This document shows, one piece after another, positions 24,731 to 37,900 of a stretch of DNA of 64,000 nt (position 1 is the first letter of the stretch; every line of letters begins with the position of its first letter). Origin of the DNA: Dipylidium caninum. Lineage: Eukaryota > Platyhelminthes > Cestoda > Cyclophyllidea > Dipylidiidae. Made by a program: the position numbers and the translations under genes. The notes under the pieces are model-generated. The model was not told where the DNA came from. It saw only the letters and a list, made by a program, of their open reading frames with translations, and did no database searches. Location of the stretch: positions 62,001-126,000 of the forward strand of contig QEYB01000461.1 in NCBI GenBank assembly GCA_017562135.1, in the 5' to 3' direction.

Positions 24731-25700
24731 TGGGTTAGCAACTAAGTCAGTGCAGCTTAAAGAATGAAAATTTAATGTCACGTTATTCATTCATGTACTG
24801 TCCATTTTGATCAATGGCCTTTTGCCATGTTTATAAACTTTCTAATCTTTGCTGGTAGAAAACTGAATTTAATGTGATTAGGCATTATTGGCGTCATTAA
24901 AATTTTATCATTTAAGGAGTTCTGCATGGTCTGAATGCTGAAAGTCGGGTTACACTGCGGATGTGGCAATGCATCCCAACACAGATCCGACATTTGCTGG
25001 CAAGTGTCGGTCCCTGATCAACAAGCTTGACAACAGCAACCCGACGATTTGACACTTGTGGCCGCTGCGCCTGAATTGCATCGCTCAATCTGCCGAGTTG
25101 TCAAACGTACACTTTTAAATTGACTGTTTGGTAGACTTTCAAAGCGTCAAACTGACAAAGTAATCTTTTCTTGATGCACTTCTGATTTCGATGCCGCCAG
25201 TTCACTTTACATCACCCACCATCTCTTCCCATTAACTTTTCCTAAACTTCCCACCTTTCGTCGTCAGAAATGGATCAGCTTCATTGCATTCCAGATGCTA
25301 GTCGCAAACGCTAATGCGTCGAGCCAAATAAATCGCCTCAAGCTGGTGGATGATGCAAAGACGGAGCTATCTTTTGAAATTCTCCTTTGAAGGCATGTGG
25401 TTGATACATTGAGCCTTGCTGCAATATCGCGTTTTGTTTTCTGCCGATATGAGTCGACAAAATCACCGTTGTGTGTATAATCGACTTCGTTGAGCTTTTC
25501 TTCGATAAAAAATCACCGCAACGAAGCACGGAATTTAGGCCTGAAGAATTGACCGATAGACTTTATACTAAATCGGGTACTTTAGACATGTTAACGAAAA
25601 AAGAGTAAAATCCAAATGTCGAAAAATCCATTAACAACTACGTTCTGTCTCATGACGCTTAAAAGGTATGATAAAATAGAATTATGTAACCGAACCACAC
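24731..25700 (-). mobile_element. Mariner element relic, irritans-like (copy B)
   Basis: On the minus strand, decayed transposase sequence runs from about 25545 to a stop at 24785-24783. Recognisable pieces are TKRDIAARLNVS (second HTH), GKVNGKRWWVM before the catalytic core, SDLCWDALPHPQCNP (third-aspartate region) and the C-terminal WQKAIDQNGQYMNE. Stops and frame changes are frequent, so it is dead. A terminal-repeat-like string (gggttagcaactaag) lies at about 24732-24746. The other end near 25680-25700 (attatgtaaccgaacca) is a weaker match. It aligns in inverted orientation with copy C, sharing for example a GGAAGAGATGGTGGGTGATG-type block. Confidence 0.75.
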
Positions 25701-26029
25701 GTCTGTTCCTCACTGGCCAAGGCTGGTAGCCTAACTGCGACCGTTTAAAGCAAGGCGAATGGAAGAGAGGACGAGTGTATCACAGCAAGATACGATTTAA
25801 TGCCATTAGTGGTAGACAAGTGTGTAACACTACAGAGGTAAGGAGGGAAGAGTAACTTGAGGTCGGGATGGTCGACCGATGAAACAAGTGAATAATACAT
25901 GAGAAAAAAAGAAAAGAAAAACCGAGGTAATTGAGGTCTTGAAGGAATTGGAATGGTGGTGTCGTTGTTGTTGAGGATGACGATAGTGATGATTAAATTA
26001 GAGTATAAATTAAGAATGGATGGCAACAG
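25701..26029. other. HID1 downstream flank
   Basis: The region lies beyond the HID1 stop codon and probably holds its 3' UTR. I saw no clear AATAAA signal on the minus strand and no coding sequence. Confidence 0.35.
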
Positions 26030-29000
26030 CTAGGTTCTCTGCACCTCGAACAACCTCACATTAGTGTCGAACCAAATGGGCGGATCCGAGTTCCTAAAAA
26101 AGAATGGTACCGGGTTCAACATCCACACGGTCGATGGTCACAATTACAAAGGCTTCCAGAGATGTTGGGAGAAGAGGGAAGTACCTGAGGTATACCACGC
26201 CCCAGATGTAGGTGCGGAACCAGACGGTAGTGCCCACATTGGACTGATACTTTCTTATTAAAATAGGATGTGGCACTGGCAATAAGCCCACGAGGGTGCC
26301 ATTCTTCAGGAAATTGAGAATTTCTGGCTCGTCCTTCAATGACCTACAGCAGTGCCGGTGACAAGTAAAAAGAAAAAAGCAAGGATGATCGAGTTTAGGG
26401 GAAATTTTTTCCTCGTGATTCAAGCCCATATTCCTCATCACACCTCAAAACAGACTTCATTTCACTCTCGGGTGGTCGGTGGCGTCACAGTTGCACATAT
26501 TAATTACGACCAGAGCCTATTTACCCTCTTGCACTAGAAAGCACGGCTCCTGACAAGAGTCGAGTCTACCCGAAGTGGTCAGTGCAGTGAAGGGAAAGAC
26601 GAGGGAAGAGGAAAGCTAGGAAATATTTGTTGACGATTGTTGTACAAACTGCTTAATTCGTGCGTTTACTTTAATTTACCGTGTCTCAGAAATTTGGTAG
26701 AGTTTTGAGTGGAGCAGGTGATCAATGAGCGTAACAGTGAGAAAATAAAAACACTTCGGTCCTAATTTGAGAAAAAAACAGATAACAATGTTTGTGATTA
26801 GTCAAAATTCATTTCAGAAAAGTAGTTGAGAAAATGTTTCAGATAAAGCAGCAAGAAAGGTGGTAGTAACTGACTTTTCTATGCAAATCTTCTCGACCTG
26901 AGGCACAAGGACCTGCAACAGCCTCATAATCGTCTGCAGCGGGAGCTTCTCATACCAGTTAAGTTGCCCACCGCGCGGTGGGACGCCAGGGTTTGGCTGG
27001 GGAAGCAGCAGAGGAGACGGAAGTGTTCACTCGACGGCCCGCACTGCCGTATCTCCTTGCCTTCTCCTGCTCTGGAAGTTTCCCTCCCCGATGCCTTATC
27101 ATCATCCGCCTTCGAGGCTTTTTCATCTTGCTTCGATCCGACTTCTTTCTCCTCCGCTTTCTTATTCTTGAAGAATGCATAACACGGCATGAAAATTGTT
27201 AGCAAATGTGCAATATAAACAGATATTTTACGACTTTCTAGGAAATTCAATTAATAGACTAGCGATACGATAATCATCCAACCTATTTTTCGGAGGACAC
27301 AATAGCCTTTAGACGTGTATATCATGTTGGGTACCTCATTTAAACATAAACTTTTTTGGCGGAACAATGACTCAACAAGCGATGAGACATACGAGGTCGA
27401 CAGCGAAAGTCTCTTCCAACTGACGACTTGTAGCGCCTTTTTCGGTACGGCTTTCAGTGACAGAATCTGGAATAGCGGCTGCGAATTTTAGTGCCACCGA
27501 GAGACGAGGAAACCTCCTCCTCGTGAGAGTGAATATGTTGATCGCTGATGAGCGTCGCGTCTCCCTCACTCACCGGAGGTCGACTATCCGTTATGCTCGC
27601 CAGGGTTGGTGTTTTAACAAGACTCGTCTGCAATCCTCCTGCTATCGAAGTGGGCATTGATGTCTCTTGAACATCTTTGGCATCCTCCTCTGCCTACAGC
27701 GCGTCCAGAAACACAGTAAATAATACCATCACATCACCATCATCTACATATCCCAAGTGCTTTCAATCAAACTTAGACACTATGCTCACATTCGCATTCT
27801 TCGTCTCAGTTTCAACCGTTATTTCTCTCTCTCCGAGCTCCGTAAACGGTTCTACCCGAGTGTCCTTTGAGGCCATAGCTTGAGAGGACGGGCCAGCATT
27901 CGCTCGGTTAGATAAATCTTCCTTATCCTTCGCCTTTTCACTGCAATCTTCATTATTCCCAATCGCATTTGTATCATTTCCTACCAGATCGTCACTTTCC
28001 TCCACTTCCTCTTCTTCGTCTTCCTCGGTGTCAGGGGGAATCTCAAAACTTGGGTGGGACGCACTGTGTCTGGTGATAGCCTCACGGATACCTTCGTCGG
28101 TGATGGGCAGATTGGCAAGATGATAGAAGACCTGACGCTTGCGAATAATGGAGTAGACAAGACAGGCATTGCCTAAGATAAAGAGGTGCAGAATATTCGC
28201 ATTCTATTGTCAATGACAAGTTTCGTAAAATTAGCTCGCACTCAAATCCCACGTTATTCACAAAAACTCTATTTTTAGTGACTTGTTGTTGTATCAAAAG
28301 TGGGACAAAAAGTTCCACGACTTTTTTTCAACGAGAAAATGCTATTGAAGAATTGCCCCAAAGTTCCGTTTTGCCCTAATTTATAGGGAGAGTAAGAGCT
28401 AAACTAAGGCATCTATGGCCAAGCTTCCTAACCGAAAAGTGGTACGAGCCTCACCATCAAATTGGTATTGAATCATGTTGTTGAAGATTTCGAGGAGGAA
28501 GAGCACCAATTGGTAATTGTTGGGCGCTGAGAAGAGGAACCAGGGTTGACTGAACGCTTCAGTTAGATGTAGTAATTTCGAGGCAGAGATCATGGATAGA
28601 CTCTTCACGTAAGGTGAGACTACAAACGCAAGAGAGTGCTATAAACATTAGAAGGAAATATTTAGTATTTCAGTCTGCACTAGCTGGGCCTCTAAAGTTA
28701 AGCTCTCACAAGATGTTTGGAGTTGACATATATGTGGCATTTATCACTACTTGATGCCAGTAAGGAGTCATATACCCGCCTCGCGTTATTTTGTTGCGAC
28801 CTCGTGTTCTGTTGAAAAGAGAACTCTTCATAATGTGAGGGCCTTTACGATTACAGATAGAGCGTAGTGAATGCTTTTACGCGCAAACAAGTTTGAGGTA
28901 GAGGTGCGAAAATTAGGAAATCAACTATTTTACAAGCCGTAAGTAATCAAACTGTACCTGTTTTAATAAACATGGAATGAGGAAGAAAAGGGGAAATAGG

Positions 29001-32000
29001 AGGCTAGAACTAATCTCGAATTTATGCACAACCAGATAAACTCTCTCATTACCTTCCTACGGTATGGACAGTGTTTCATATCCATAACTCTCATTGACCT
29101 AAGCCGACGTTTAACAACCTCTTCCCTATGAATATTTCGTCGAGTGCTAGATTCGAAACAAGGAGTTTCTGTGGTTGATAAAACCGCGTGTCAAAGAAGG
29201 AGGGAATTTGCTGCACATACGTGACCTCGTGAAAGCTGACTGTAGAAGAGCAATGTCAAGTTTACTCTTGGCAACCACCCCAACCTATGTTATATAAGGC
29301 TACCGATGTTTGAACAATACCAAATGTAAACCATTTAAAAGGCCCATATTAGATCGTCAATGAAGTCCAAAGCTAATATATGAATTTGGGAGGAACAAAT
29401 TATACATCCTTCAAGTCATTGTAGCTGAAAAGAAGCAGCTTAGACGGCTCGAGATCACTAGAGAAAGAGAATAGTACCGAGATGACGGAGGCGTAAGAAT
29501 TATGACGCCACTGCTCTGCTATAAATTATGTTCTTTGCCTTCAATAAAAGCTGTAGGCACACCTACGGGTACATGGAATGTGTCGTTTACACATAAACCG
29601 AAAAAAGCCTGTGGACATTCCACGAAACAGTTCACAAATAATAGTGAATTTTTCGAAACCACCAATAAAACCTAATGTCCTAGTTTTGAAGTAGCATTTA
29701 TGAACTCCAATTACAGATGTTTGGAAAAACATTCAATAGAAAAAAAGAGAGTGAAAAAGAGGTAGAGACATGAGAAAGAAGCATATTTAGCCGCAAGGAC
29801 TCTCTGTCAACATCCCGATAACACGAGTAACCGTCTACATCCACAACCGTCCATTATCCCTCACAACTTTCTTTTTGGTACAAAACATCAGCCAAAAAGC
29901 GGGAAGGACTCACCATTGTCGATAATCGTGATAAGACAATCAAAAAGAGGCTGTAGATGGTGATGACCGGTAGTGATGATCTTGTGGAAAACCTAAAAAA
30001 GTAAATCTGCAAGTGGGCAAAAGAACAAATCCAGGAAATAAATCGAGGTTCCTAGATAATAGAGAGATGTATATTAGATAAAGGAAAGAGTTCTGAATTT
30101 TCACACTTAAAATGAGTGTTAGCCAAAGAGAATAAAAAAAGCCGCGGGTAAGTGTCACGACGTCTGAGTGAGCAAATTCATAGTTATTCCTGGTACCTTG
30201 TAAATGAACGATCATTTTGTAACGATGAAACAAGAAGTACGATTACAAAGGCAAGAGAAAAGAACACTCAACATGGGAAAAACATATCCGTGTAATCATC
30301 AATTCTATCTCGGGTTCTTAACACAATCGTACAGATAGCCAATGAAATTTAAAACTGGGGGAAAAAAAGTAAATCCTAAATACAGATTTTGAATAAACCT
30401 GTCCCCAGTTAGCAGATAGGACTGAACAGGAATAAGTCAACGTAGACCAATGAAAATTTGGAAAAGGAAGAGGATTGGTAGGACGAAGAAAGAAAATGAA
30501 TAACGTACAATGATGAGGAGATCTGCGTGGTTGCCAGTAAAGACGGTGATGTCAAATGCAGTTCGGTTGACATAAGGTTTATTTAGCCGGACGCCAAAGT
30601 TACGCTCTCCACTCAGCAGGAGGATGATGAACACACCGATGTGCATTAAACCAAGTTGAGCTACAAATAATATTTAAAATTCCTCACGTTAACATATGTT
30701 CACAAACACGTATTGATGTAAAATAAAGCTTTATAAGGACCTTTTTTATTCGAAAAATAAACGAGAAAATCGGTATAAGGACTGAAAAATTTTACTAGAA
30801 CGTAGGACTTAGCATTTGTAAAAAACCTGAATTTCTTATTAATACAAGTCCATCGGTCAAACAGAGATAAAAAAGGTGAAATACTGAACTAAAGCGAGTT
30901 TAAAGGTGTTGAGTGGGCAGAGCATCAACACTTTTCGATTACACTGAAAACAGTCTTTACTAAAAATAAAAGACAAATAAATAACTGATAATGACTGAAA
31001 ATATCCGAGGTTTAATTGAAGAGAAGTGAATTCAATCTTGAGGTCTTATTGTTGGGTTGGAAAAAACGAAACATTAAGAAAAAACTGAACTATGCACCGA
31101 TAAGACTGATGAGGCAGTTTTTGTCGAAATGAAAACTGTGAAGACTGGTAAAATTTTAAATTTATGGTCTAGATAGCAAGAAAAAGTGTTAAGTTGAAAC
31201 CAAAAAGTTGGAAAATTTTACCAGCCCACAATAATATTCAAACTATAACGAATCAATCAGATTAATGTGTTAACCAAATATGTTTTTAGGGGGGAGAAAA
31301 AGAGAACAAAGTGATACAAGTAATCAAGTGTGTCATGTGATAGCCTTTGTGATAAAGACTCATTTTTACAAATGACAGTTCAGAATATTAAGAATCTAAA
31401 GAGTCTAGATGTCGGCGAGGGACAAAAGACATTAGACAATTGGCCACTCGGGCTAAGATGAAATATCTTGAATGCTCACCAAAGGAAATGTATACTCGAA
31501 CTGTTAATGATGGCAGTCGAAATGAGAAAAAGGGAAAGGAGAAACTAGACAAAGTGCATTAGAGAATGAGAAGTGCCAGATTTAGGGTCCACAAAAGTTA
31601 AAAGATAATTGTAATAATTTAATAAGGCTATTTCGTTCAGGAATTTGAGATCCCAATTATGCGTCGATGAAGTGCTGAAGAAAAACAGTATCACTTTTCG
31701 GGGTCACACCTGGAGAAGAATAAATGCTGGAATTTTTCACATTAACTCCAGATTGACAAAAAAATGGCAATTTCGAGAGAAACCTGAAGCTTAGGATGAA
31801 AATAAGTAAAGAATTAGTTGATAGTAGTTGGCCGATAGGGTCAATGTGGATGTCAAGTACATATGAAATGTGTACCAGAGGCCCCACTAAAACGAATGGT
31901 TGTCTGCCGAATACGTCTTCCGAAACTTACAAAACAGTAACTCAACCAATAAATTTCTTCGCGCAATAAGAGGCTAAGAGTAGTGAAGAAAGTGTGGAAA

Positions 32001-34383
32001 GTTGAAATCAGATGTGCATGTTTTACTAAGAGGAAGTATGAAGGTGTTTTCATCGAAAATTGAAAAGCATATTAAAAATAACCAGAATGGTTCGCCAAAT
32101 GAGAGCATTAATAAACTCAGTTCTATATGGATGGAGTAGAGAATAGATCAACGAAAGATATTAAATATCATAACTTTTAAAATTATACGTTCGGCGAAAA
32201 AAATAGTTAAACCCAAATACTCAACGTTCATTAGTCCCCTACATTAAATTATATCTATAGGATATTTAAAGAATAATAGGCGATCACAATGTTGTAAACA
32301 AGTTAGACGATGGGTCCACTTGTGACAGTGACCAGAATTGAGGAAAAAAATTAAGAATGGATGACTTAAAGGATGTTTTACAATTCAGGGCCTCTTTGGT
32401 CATATTTGGGATCATTCAAGCGTTGTGTGAATAGTGCCTCCTTATGGCCAAAATATTTTTCAGTTTCTCTATATACTATAACCATAAGTAGGTATTAGTA
32501 TTAACAATTTTTACAACTTACTGTGTTCTGAGCACCAAGACAAAATTTTGTACGCGTTAAAATAATTAGTAAATATCTACAAGCGTAATGTGCTTATCAG
32601 GTAGCACACAAAACGCTTCATTTTGTTTTCTTAGTATAACAGTAGTACATATACTGATTGTTGGAATAATTCCTGCAGATAAAGAAAGGTACATAATGAA
32701 GAAAAGACTTCAAAAAAAGAGATGGTAAGTAGGACAAAAAAACATCAGTTTAAAATCGTAAAAAGCTAATCATAGGGCCTATTATTTGCATCGCACCATC
32801 AAGGACAGAAACGTTTTTTAAAAGAACTGAAAGCAATTCGTGTAAGAATTCTCCAGAACTCATGGAAGGGAAAAATACATAGAATTCATACTAAGAATGC
32901 AAATAGAAGTAATGGAAATGTATAAGTACTGAGGCGAAAATGAGTCGACTTACATTTATCGTTCCTGGCTTCATTTAGATAATAGAGAATGGGCACAAGC
33001 ACATCCAGCACACAACTTGATTTTAGTACGTAATACATGAACTTTTTGTTGATGTCACAGATTCGCCAAAAGAGAATGAGCAACTCTTGATGCATCTGGA
33101 CTTTTTTAGCTGAGCCGGGGAAGTAGGTCTGAGTTAAAGGGTTGTTAAGCAACCGAGTTATCCCATTAAGGATAAAGGAGAAGTCCTAAGAATAGATAAA
33201 GATAAGCTACAAAGTAGGAACTAACATACCTCATCTCGATGAATTCGTGACATGTAGTTGAGGAAAAGATTGCTGTCACTGTCGTCAGAACTGATGGAAT
33301 TAGGCCGTGACTTCCCATTTGCATCAAGATTACGACCATCGGCTTCCAGAGTAACACAGAGCACCTGCAAAGCCACTTCTACAAGGGGTTCTCGTGAGTC
33401 CGTAAATACGAGATGATTATAAGGAAGTGATGAAGAGGCGGGATTGTAAGCGCAAACGACGTTAAGAAGAGAAGTGAAGAGTGGAAGAACATGACGATTT
33501 TCAGGGCCGGAAAAGAAGGCAATCCACTTATTAATCTCGTTTCGAGCTTCTATTTGAGTAAGGTATATTGTCTCAGAGAAACAAACAAGAAGGAGGCGTA
33601 TAATCTCCGTACGATTGGCATCGTGTTGGGCATTTTGAGGAAGTGATTGTGCAAAACCCACGCCAGCTTCCCATATATATTCACAACTGTCAATCGTATG
33701 CATATCTTCGGCGTTTTCCTATGGCAATTGTTGTTACTTTAACTGAACTTACTGGACCGGGTTTGGAAAGGGAGTGGACAGTAAAATCTGGACAAAAAAG
33801 AAGGTCCTGAAAATGTCATTAAGATTACAGTATATCTTACGCATAGTGATGAAATCAAAGTCTGTGCCAGAGGAACACTGTTAGCCTATAAGGAAAAAAT
33901 ATTTCACAAAAAGAGGACGTACTCCATCGGAACTCGAATCTGATTGAGCAGGTAGAACAGACCAAAAAAACGGACGCCATTCTGGGTCTTCGAAAATGTA
34001 GGGAATAATTCGAGTGAGAAGCCGAATACAATTCAGTGCTGAAAAAATAAACAATGAAAAACATGTGGGTTATACCGATCTGTTGATCCTGCGTAGTAGG
34101 AAAGGAAGCTTCGGCTATTTGAGCCAGGTGTTCAACAGCCTTATAGCACAGAGTAGCCAAATTGCTCGCGGATTCTTCCCTTAAAGTTCTAATTTCACTA
34201 CCAGGAACGGCGGCAAATATATCGTTGATGGACGCCGGACCATTGGACCAAAATTGATCCCAAAACTCGTCATTATTGGCGTTGATAGGCTGGGAATAAG
34301 CGTTACAAAATAAATACCTGAGTCTTGTTTGCTAACTCCGCAAATGCAGTACGGTAATTTAACGACGATGTCCCGGAACCCAT
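26030..34383 (-). CDS. HID1: HID1 domain-containing protein, about 15 exons
   Basis: HID1 is a peripheral, N-myristoylated Golgi protein needed for dense-core vesicle and neuropeptide trafficking. Exons, minus strand: 34383-34318, 34289-34076, 34038-33923, 33885-33841, 33806-33753, 33718-33230, 33185-32954, 30660-30509, 29992-29914, 28619-28455, 28172-27790, 27693-27514, 26996-26875, 26343-26185 and 26093-26030. All are in phase, giving about 839 residues (human is about 788). It starts MGSGTSSLNY, with Gly2 available for myristoylation. Family blocks include SNLATLCYKAVEHLAQIAEA, PYIFEDPEWRPFFW, DLLFCPDF, CEYIWEAGVGFAQS, PENRHVLPLFTSLLNVVCAY, GLMHIGVFIILLLSGERNFG, NKPYVNRTAFDI and the C-terminal GTLVGLLPVPHPILIRKYQ, ending DPPIWFDTNVRLFEVQRT. 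The acidic, Ser-rich linker (28.1-27.5 kb) is the least certain part. An extra open segment at 27166-27020 (NKKAEEKEVGSK) could be an alternative exon. Confidence 0.95.
30661..32953 (-). other. Large HID1 intron (2.3 kb), purine-rich on the plus strand
   Basis: This is the first long intron of HID1, following six introns of 28-44 bases. The plus strand is rich in A and G runs. No open frame with coding character and no recognisable repeat was seen. Confidence 0.6.
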
Positions 34384-34946
34384 GTGTGGGCACTATAACA
34401 AAAAGGTGGACGGGACTGGAATTGTATTGGGTGGTTTAAAAGATGTTATTTTATTGAGGACATTAAAAGTGCGTTTAATAATAACTGTGCCGATGCAACT
34501 TATAGTGTCAATTGTAACATTGGTAGAAAATTGTAACTGGAGTAGAATTAAGTATTCTCCATGGTAAAATTAACATCCATTTATTTCTCGGGAAAAAATT
34601 GGGAATGTGTGATTTTTTATAGAATTTGGAACCGCTTCTAGGCGATCTAACAGTTGTCTAAACTTACCGTGGTTCATTCATCATCATATTTATGCCTCTT
34701 TGAAACTACATCTATAAAAGATAGAATACAACATTGTTTCTTCAATTTCAGTCCGACGAATTCAGTAAAAGACATTATTTGCTTTTGAAAATCAAAATGT
34801 CTGATCATTTTTTGTCAAAGTTGATCCCTGCAATGTTTTAATTTATCACTGGTTGCCCGCCTTTCTTATCACGGTTTTGTATTCTCTCGCATGAGCTTTT
34901 TCGGGAATTAAGAACTCTGTTCTTGTTCAATGTCACCGCGTTCAAT
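34384..34946. promoter_or_regulatory. Divergent promoter region between HID1 and the JIP gene
   Basis: Only 563 bases separate the two start codons, which point away from each other. The region must hold both 5' UTRs and any shared promoter, unless further 5' non-coding exons exist. I see no TATA box at a convincing position. Confidence 0.5.
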
Positions 34947-37900
34947 ATGTCAAAACATCATGAATCCATTTTAGCTGACCTTGCGAACACCTATTTCAAC
35001 AACGAAGACGGTGTCAATATACACAATTTGTCGTTAGACATATGCACCGAGTTCAAAAAAATTGTCGAGGAGTTTGGTGAAGCTTCTTTTTTTACGCTTG
35101 GTTCGTTGGTGGCTAAGGCCATGGATACTCTGTTTGACGTATTCAGGCAAAGAGACAAAATCATCGGGGAACTGGACAGACTTGAGCACGATCACGCTTT
35201 ATTAATAACCAAACATGAGGCTGAGAAAACAGAACTCAAAATTTTCTCAGAGGTAGGCAATTGAGTACATTTCTATGCCTCAGCGTACTTTGGATCTTGA
35301 GGATGCCCTACAGGAAAAGCAAAAAATGATTGAAAACCTTAAGTCTTCAGCGGCATCGGCGAAAAAACTTCTGGAAATGAAAATAAAAAATGCAACTGAC
35401 CACAGTAAGTTTAGTTGTTAGCGTCACTAACTTTAATAGTTTTACGACTCGAAGAAAGGGATAACGAACTTCAGTCGACATACACAAACCTGCGGCAACG
35501 TTACGGGGAACTATTTAGAGCACACGTCGAATTGACTGAACGCCTTGGTGTCTCCGCAGACGACGATCGCAATGTTCCAACATCTTCGACTAAGTCCAAA
35601 TTTCAGTCAACGGAGTTTGAACCCTGTTCTTCCACGACCACGGCAGCTGGTGTTAATCCGCTATTGCTTGTCTCCCACAAGGGTGATTCTCCCTATGAAT
35701 GGGGTAATTCAACTTTCCTGGAATTACTTATTTAAACGCGAGGATAACGATTGTAATCTTTTTTTATGTGTTTTCAAGGTATCCAAAGTCGCAAAGGTAC
35801 TGATCCCGTTATTCCTCTTCCTGATTTCAATCTTGATGCCGATGGATCTCCTTTTTCCAGGCTAGTTCAGTTATTACTTCTTTTCTGGACAATTGTTGTT
35901 TTGCGATCCACTTCACAATTTGATTCGACATCGTTAACTGTGTATAGATTTATGATGTCTAACTGCTCATAATATAGCTATCAGGAATGTTATTCATTTT
36001 GTTGGATATCAAGTCTGTTTACATCTTGATTGCCAATATTTTTATACAAATTTTGAAATTGTCTTCGACTCTGCAATTTCGTGATGAATTATCCCTACAC
36101 ACTTCAATAATGCGATTTCCCCACAAAATACATGTCTAGTTTTTTCTACTCGATCACCCTCCAGATACTGATGCGTTGTAGCTTGGAACATGAATGGTAT
36201 TGAGGAATTCATGGGAATTACTGTGAATTTTCCATAAGCTTAATGCAAACTAATCACTTTTTTAGGCACTTAGACGTTTATTTATTGTTCTCTACGTCTT
36301 GTTACTTATGATTTCCTGACAATGTCGACTTATAACACATTTCATTGCATTTAAACCTACACGTACCCTCGGCTTTCCTTTGCCCAGACTCTCTGTTGAT
36401 GAGACCTATGAAGATAGCTCCAATTCAGAAGCTGAAAGCGATTCTGGCGGCTCACCTGGTAGGCATTATTTTGTAGTCAAAACAACTAGTATTCCTATTT
36501 CCCTTATGTTTTCTCTGTCCGTTTTAGCTGCATCTCCTTTGCCACCTTATCCTAAAGAAAGCACCACGGGGTTCAGTGAGTTTCACTCATTATGCACAAC
36601 ATTGCGCTTGCCTCAATTTTTCTTATAATATTATATTTGAATGTCCTAGTTTGAAAGTTATAATTGAAACGTGTTCTAACTTGATATTTAGATGCTAGCA
36701 AGGAAGTCAGCAAATTGGTGAATGATTTCAATGAACTAGAAAAGACCAAGTGAGTTTGATTTGATACTAATCATGATTGTTTCTTGTGCTTTCTCTTATT
36801 TTCCTTTGGTGTTTTTTAGCAACGCGCTCAAAGTTGTTGTTAACGATCTTTTGACTAAGACTGAGGAGCTAAATGGGTAAATACCTTTTCTCTTTTTCAA
36901 CAAGTTATTGCAATTTTATCAATTAATTCAGCCGCTGGTCTTAGTCCATGAGATTCGTAATCTATTGCTTACCTCTTTCGCCTAATTTTTCCGTAAAAGC
37001 GAGAAATTGGAACTGAAAGAAACTCTAAGCCAAATGCAGTTAGCACGTTCGAGCATGCAATTGCACATCAAACACCTGGAAGAGGACAACACTCGTTTGA
37101 AGAAAGAACTTGGAAATGCGCTAGACACTCAGAAACAGTTGTTAATGGTGGGTATCTATTTCCTTACTTATATCATCATAATTTTCACCTTTGATCTACT
37201 TGATACCCTTGTATGAAAGCGAGCATATAAGCATTATTTTTCAAGTATTCTTTTCAGCTATCTGTCAGTTATTTTGGATTGCTTCAAACCTATTATTTTT
37301 TATGACTTAGTTCAACTTTATGAAACATCTTTGTTTAATTTAAGGATTTAGACTTTTCGACTATGTCATCTTTATCTTTTGACACTTTTCTCAATCTTAT
37401 TTGGGCGTTTTCATCTCCCTTTTGGTGGTCCCCCAATTCGTCACTTTTTATTTCCTTTTTTGGGGTCTCATATTAATGATGGAATTCGAGGTATGGGACC
37501 GGTTTGCCTTTGGGTTTTAATTCACTGTTTTTCATATTCGGGCGTTTCCTTATTTCACCGTGTTCATTTATTTACAACACTTTATTTCACTTACTGGGCA
37601 CGATTACATCGCTTTTCTAGGTTTTAATTTACTTCCTTAAATAATATTTAGTGGGAGTCATTTCCTGATAACGCGCGAACTCACATTTTTCTGGTATTTT
37701 TTTTCCTTTTATACTCATCATTACGCCTAACAGGGTGGATTTCGACCAATTTGATTTATTAACTTATTAGACTACTGCGATTTTGGCCCCACTATGGCAA
37801 ACAATATGGTTTAAAATCCTCTTTATTTTTTTAGTCCATTTACCTTTATTCGTTTTGAGGATGAAAACAGTCTAAAAATTGTTGAGAAAAAAGGCGATTT

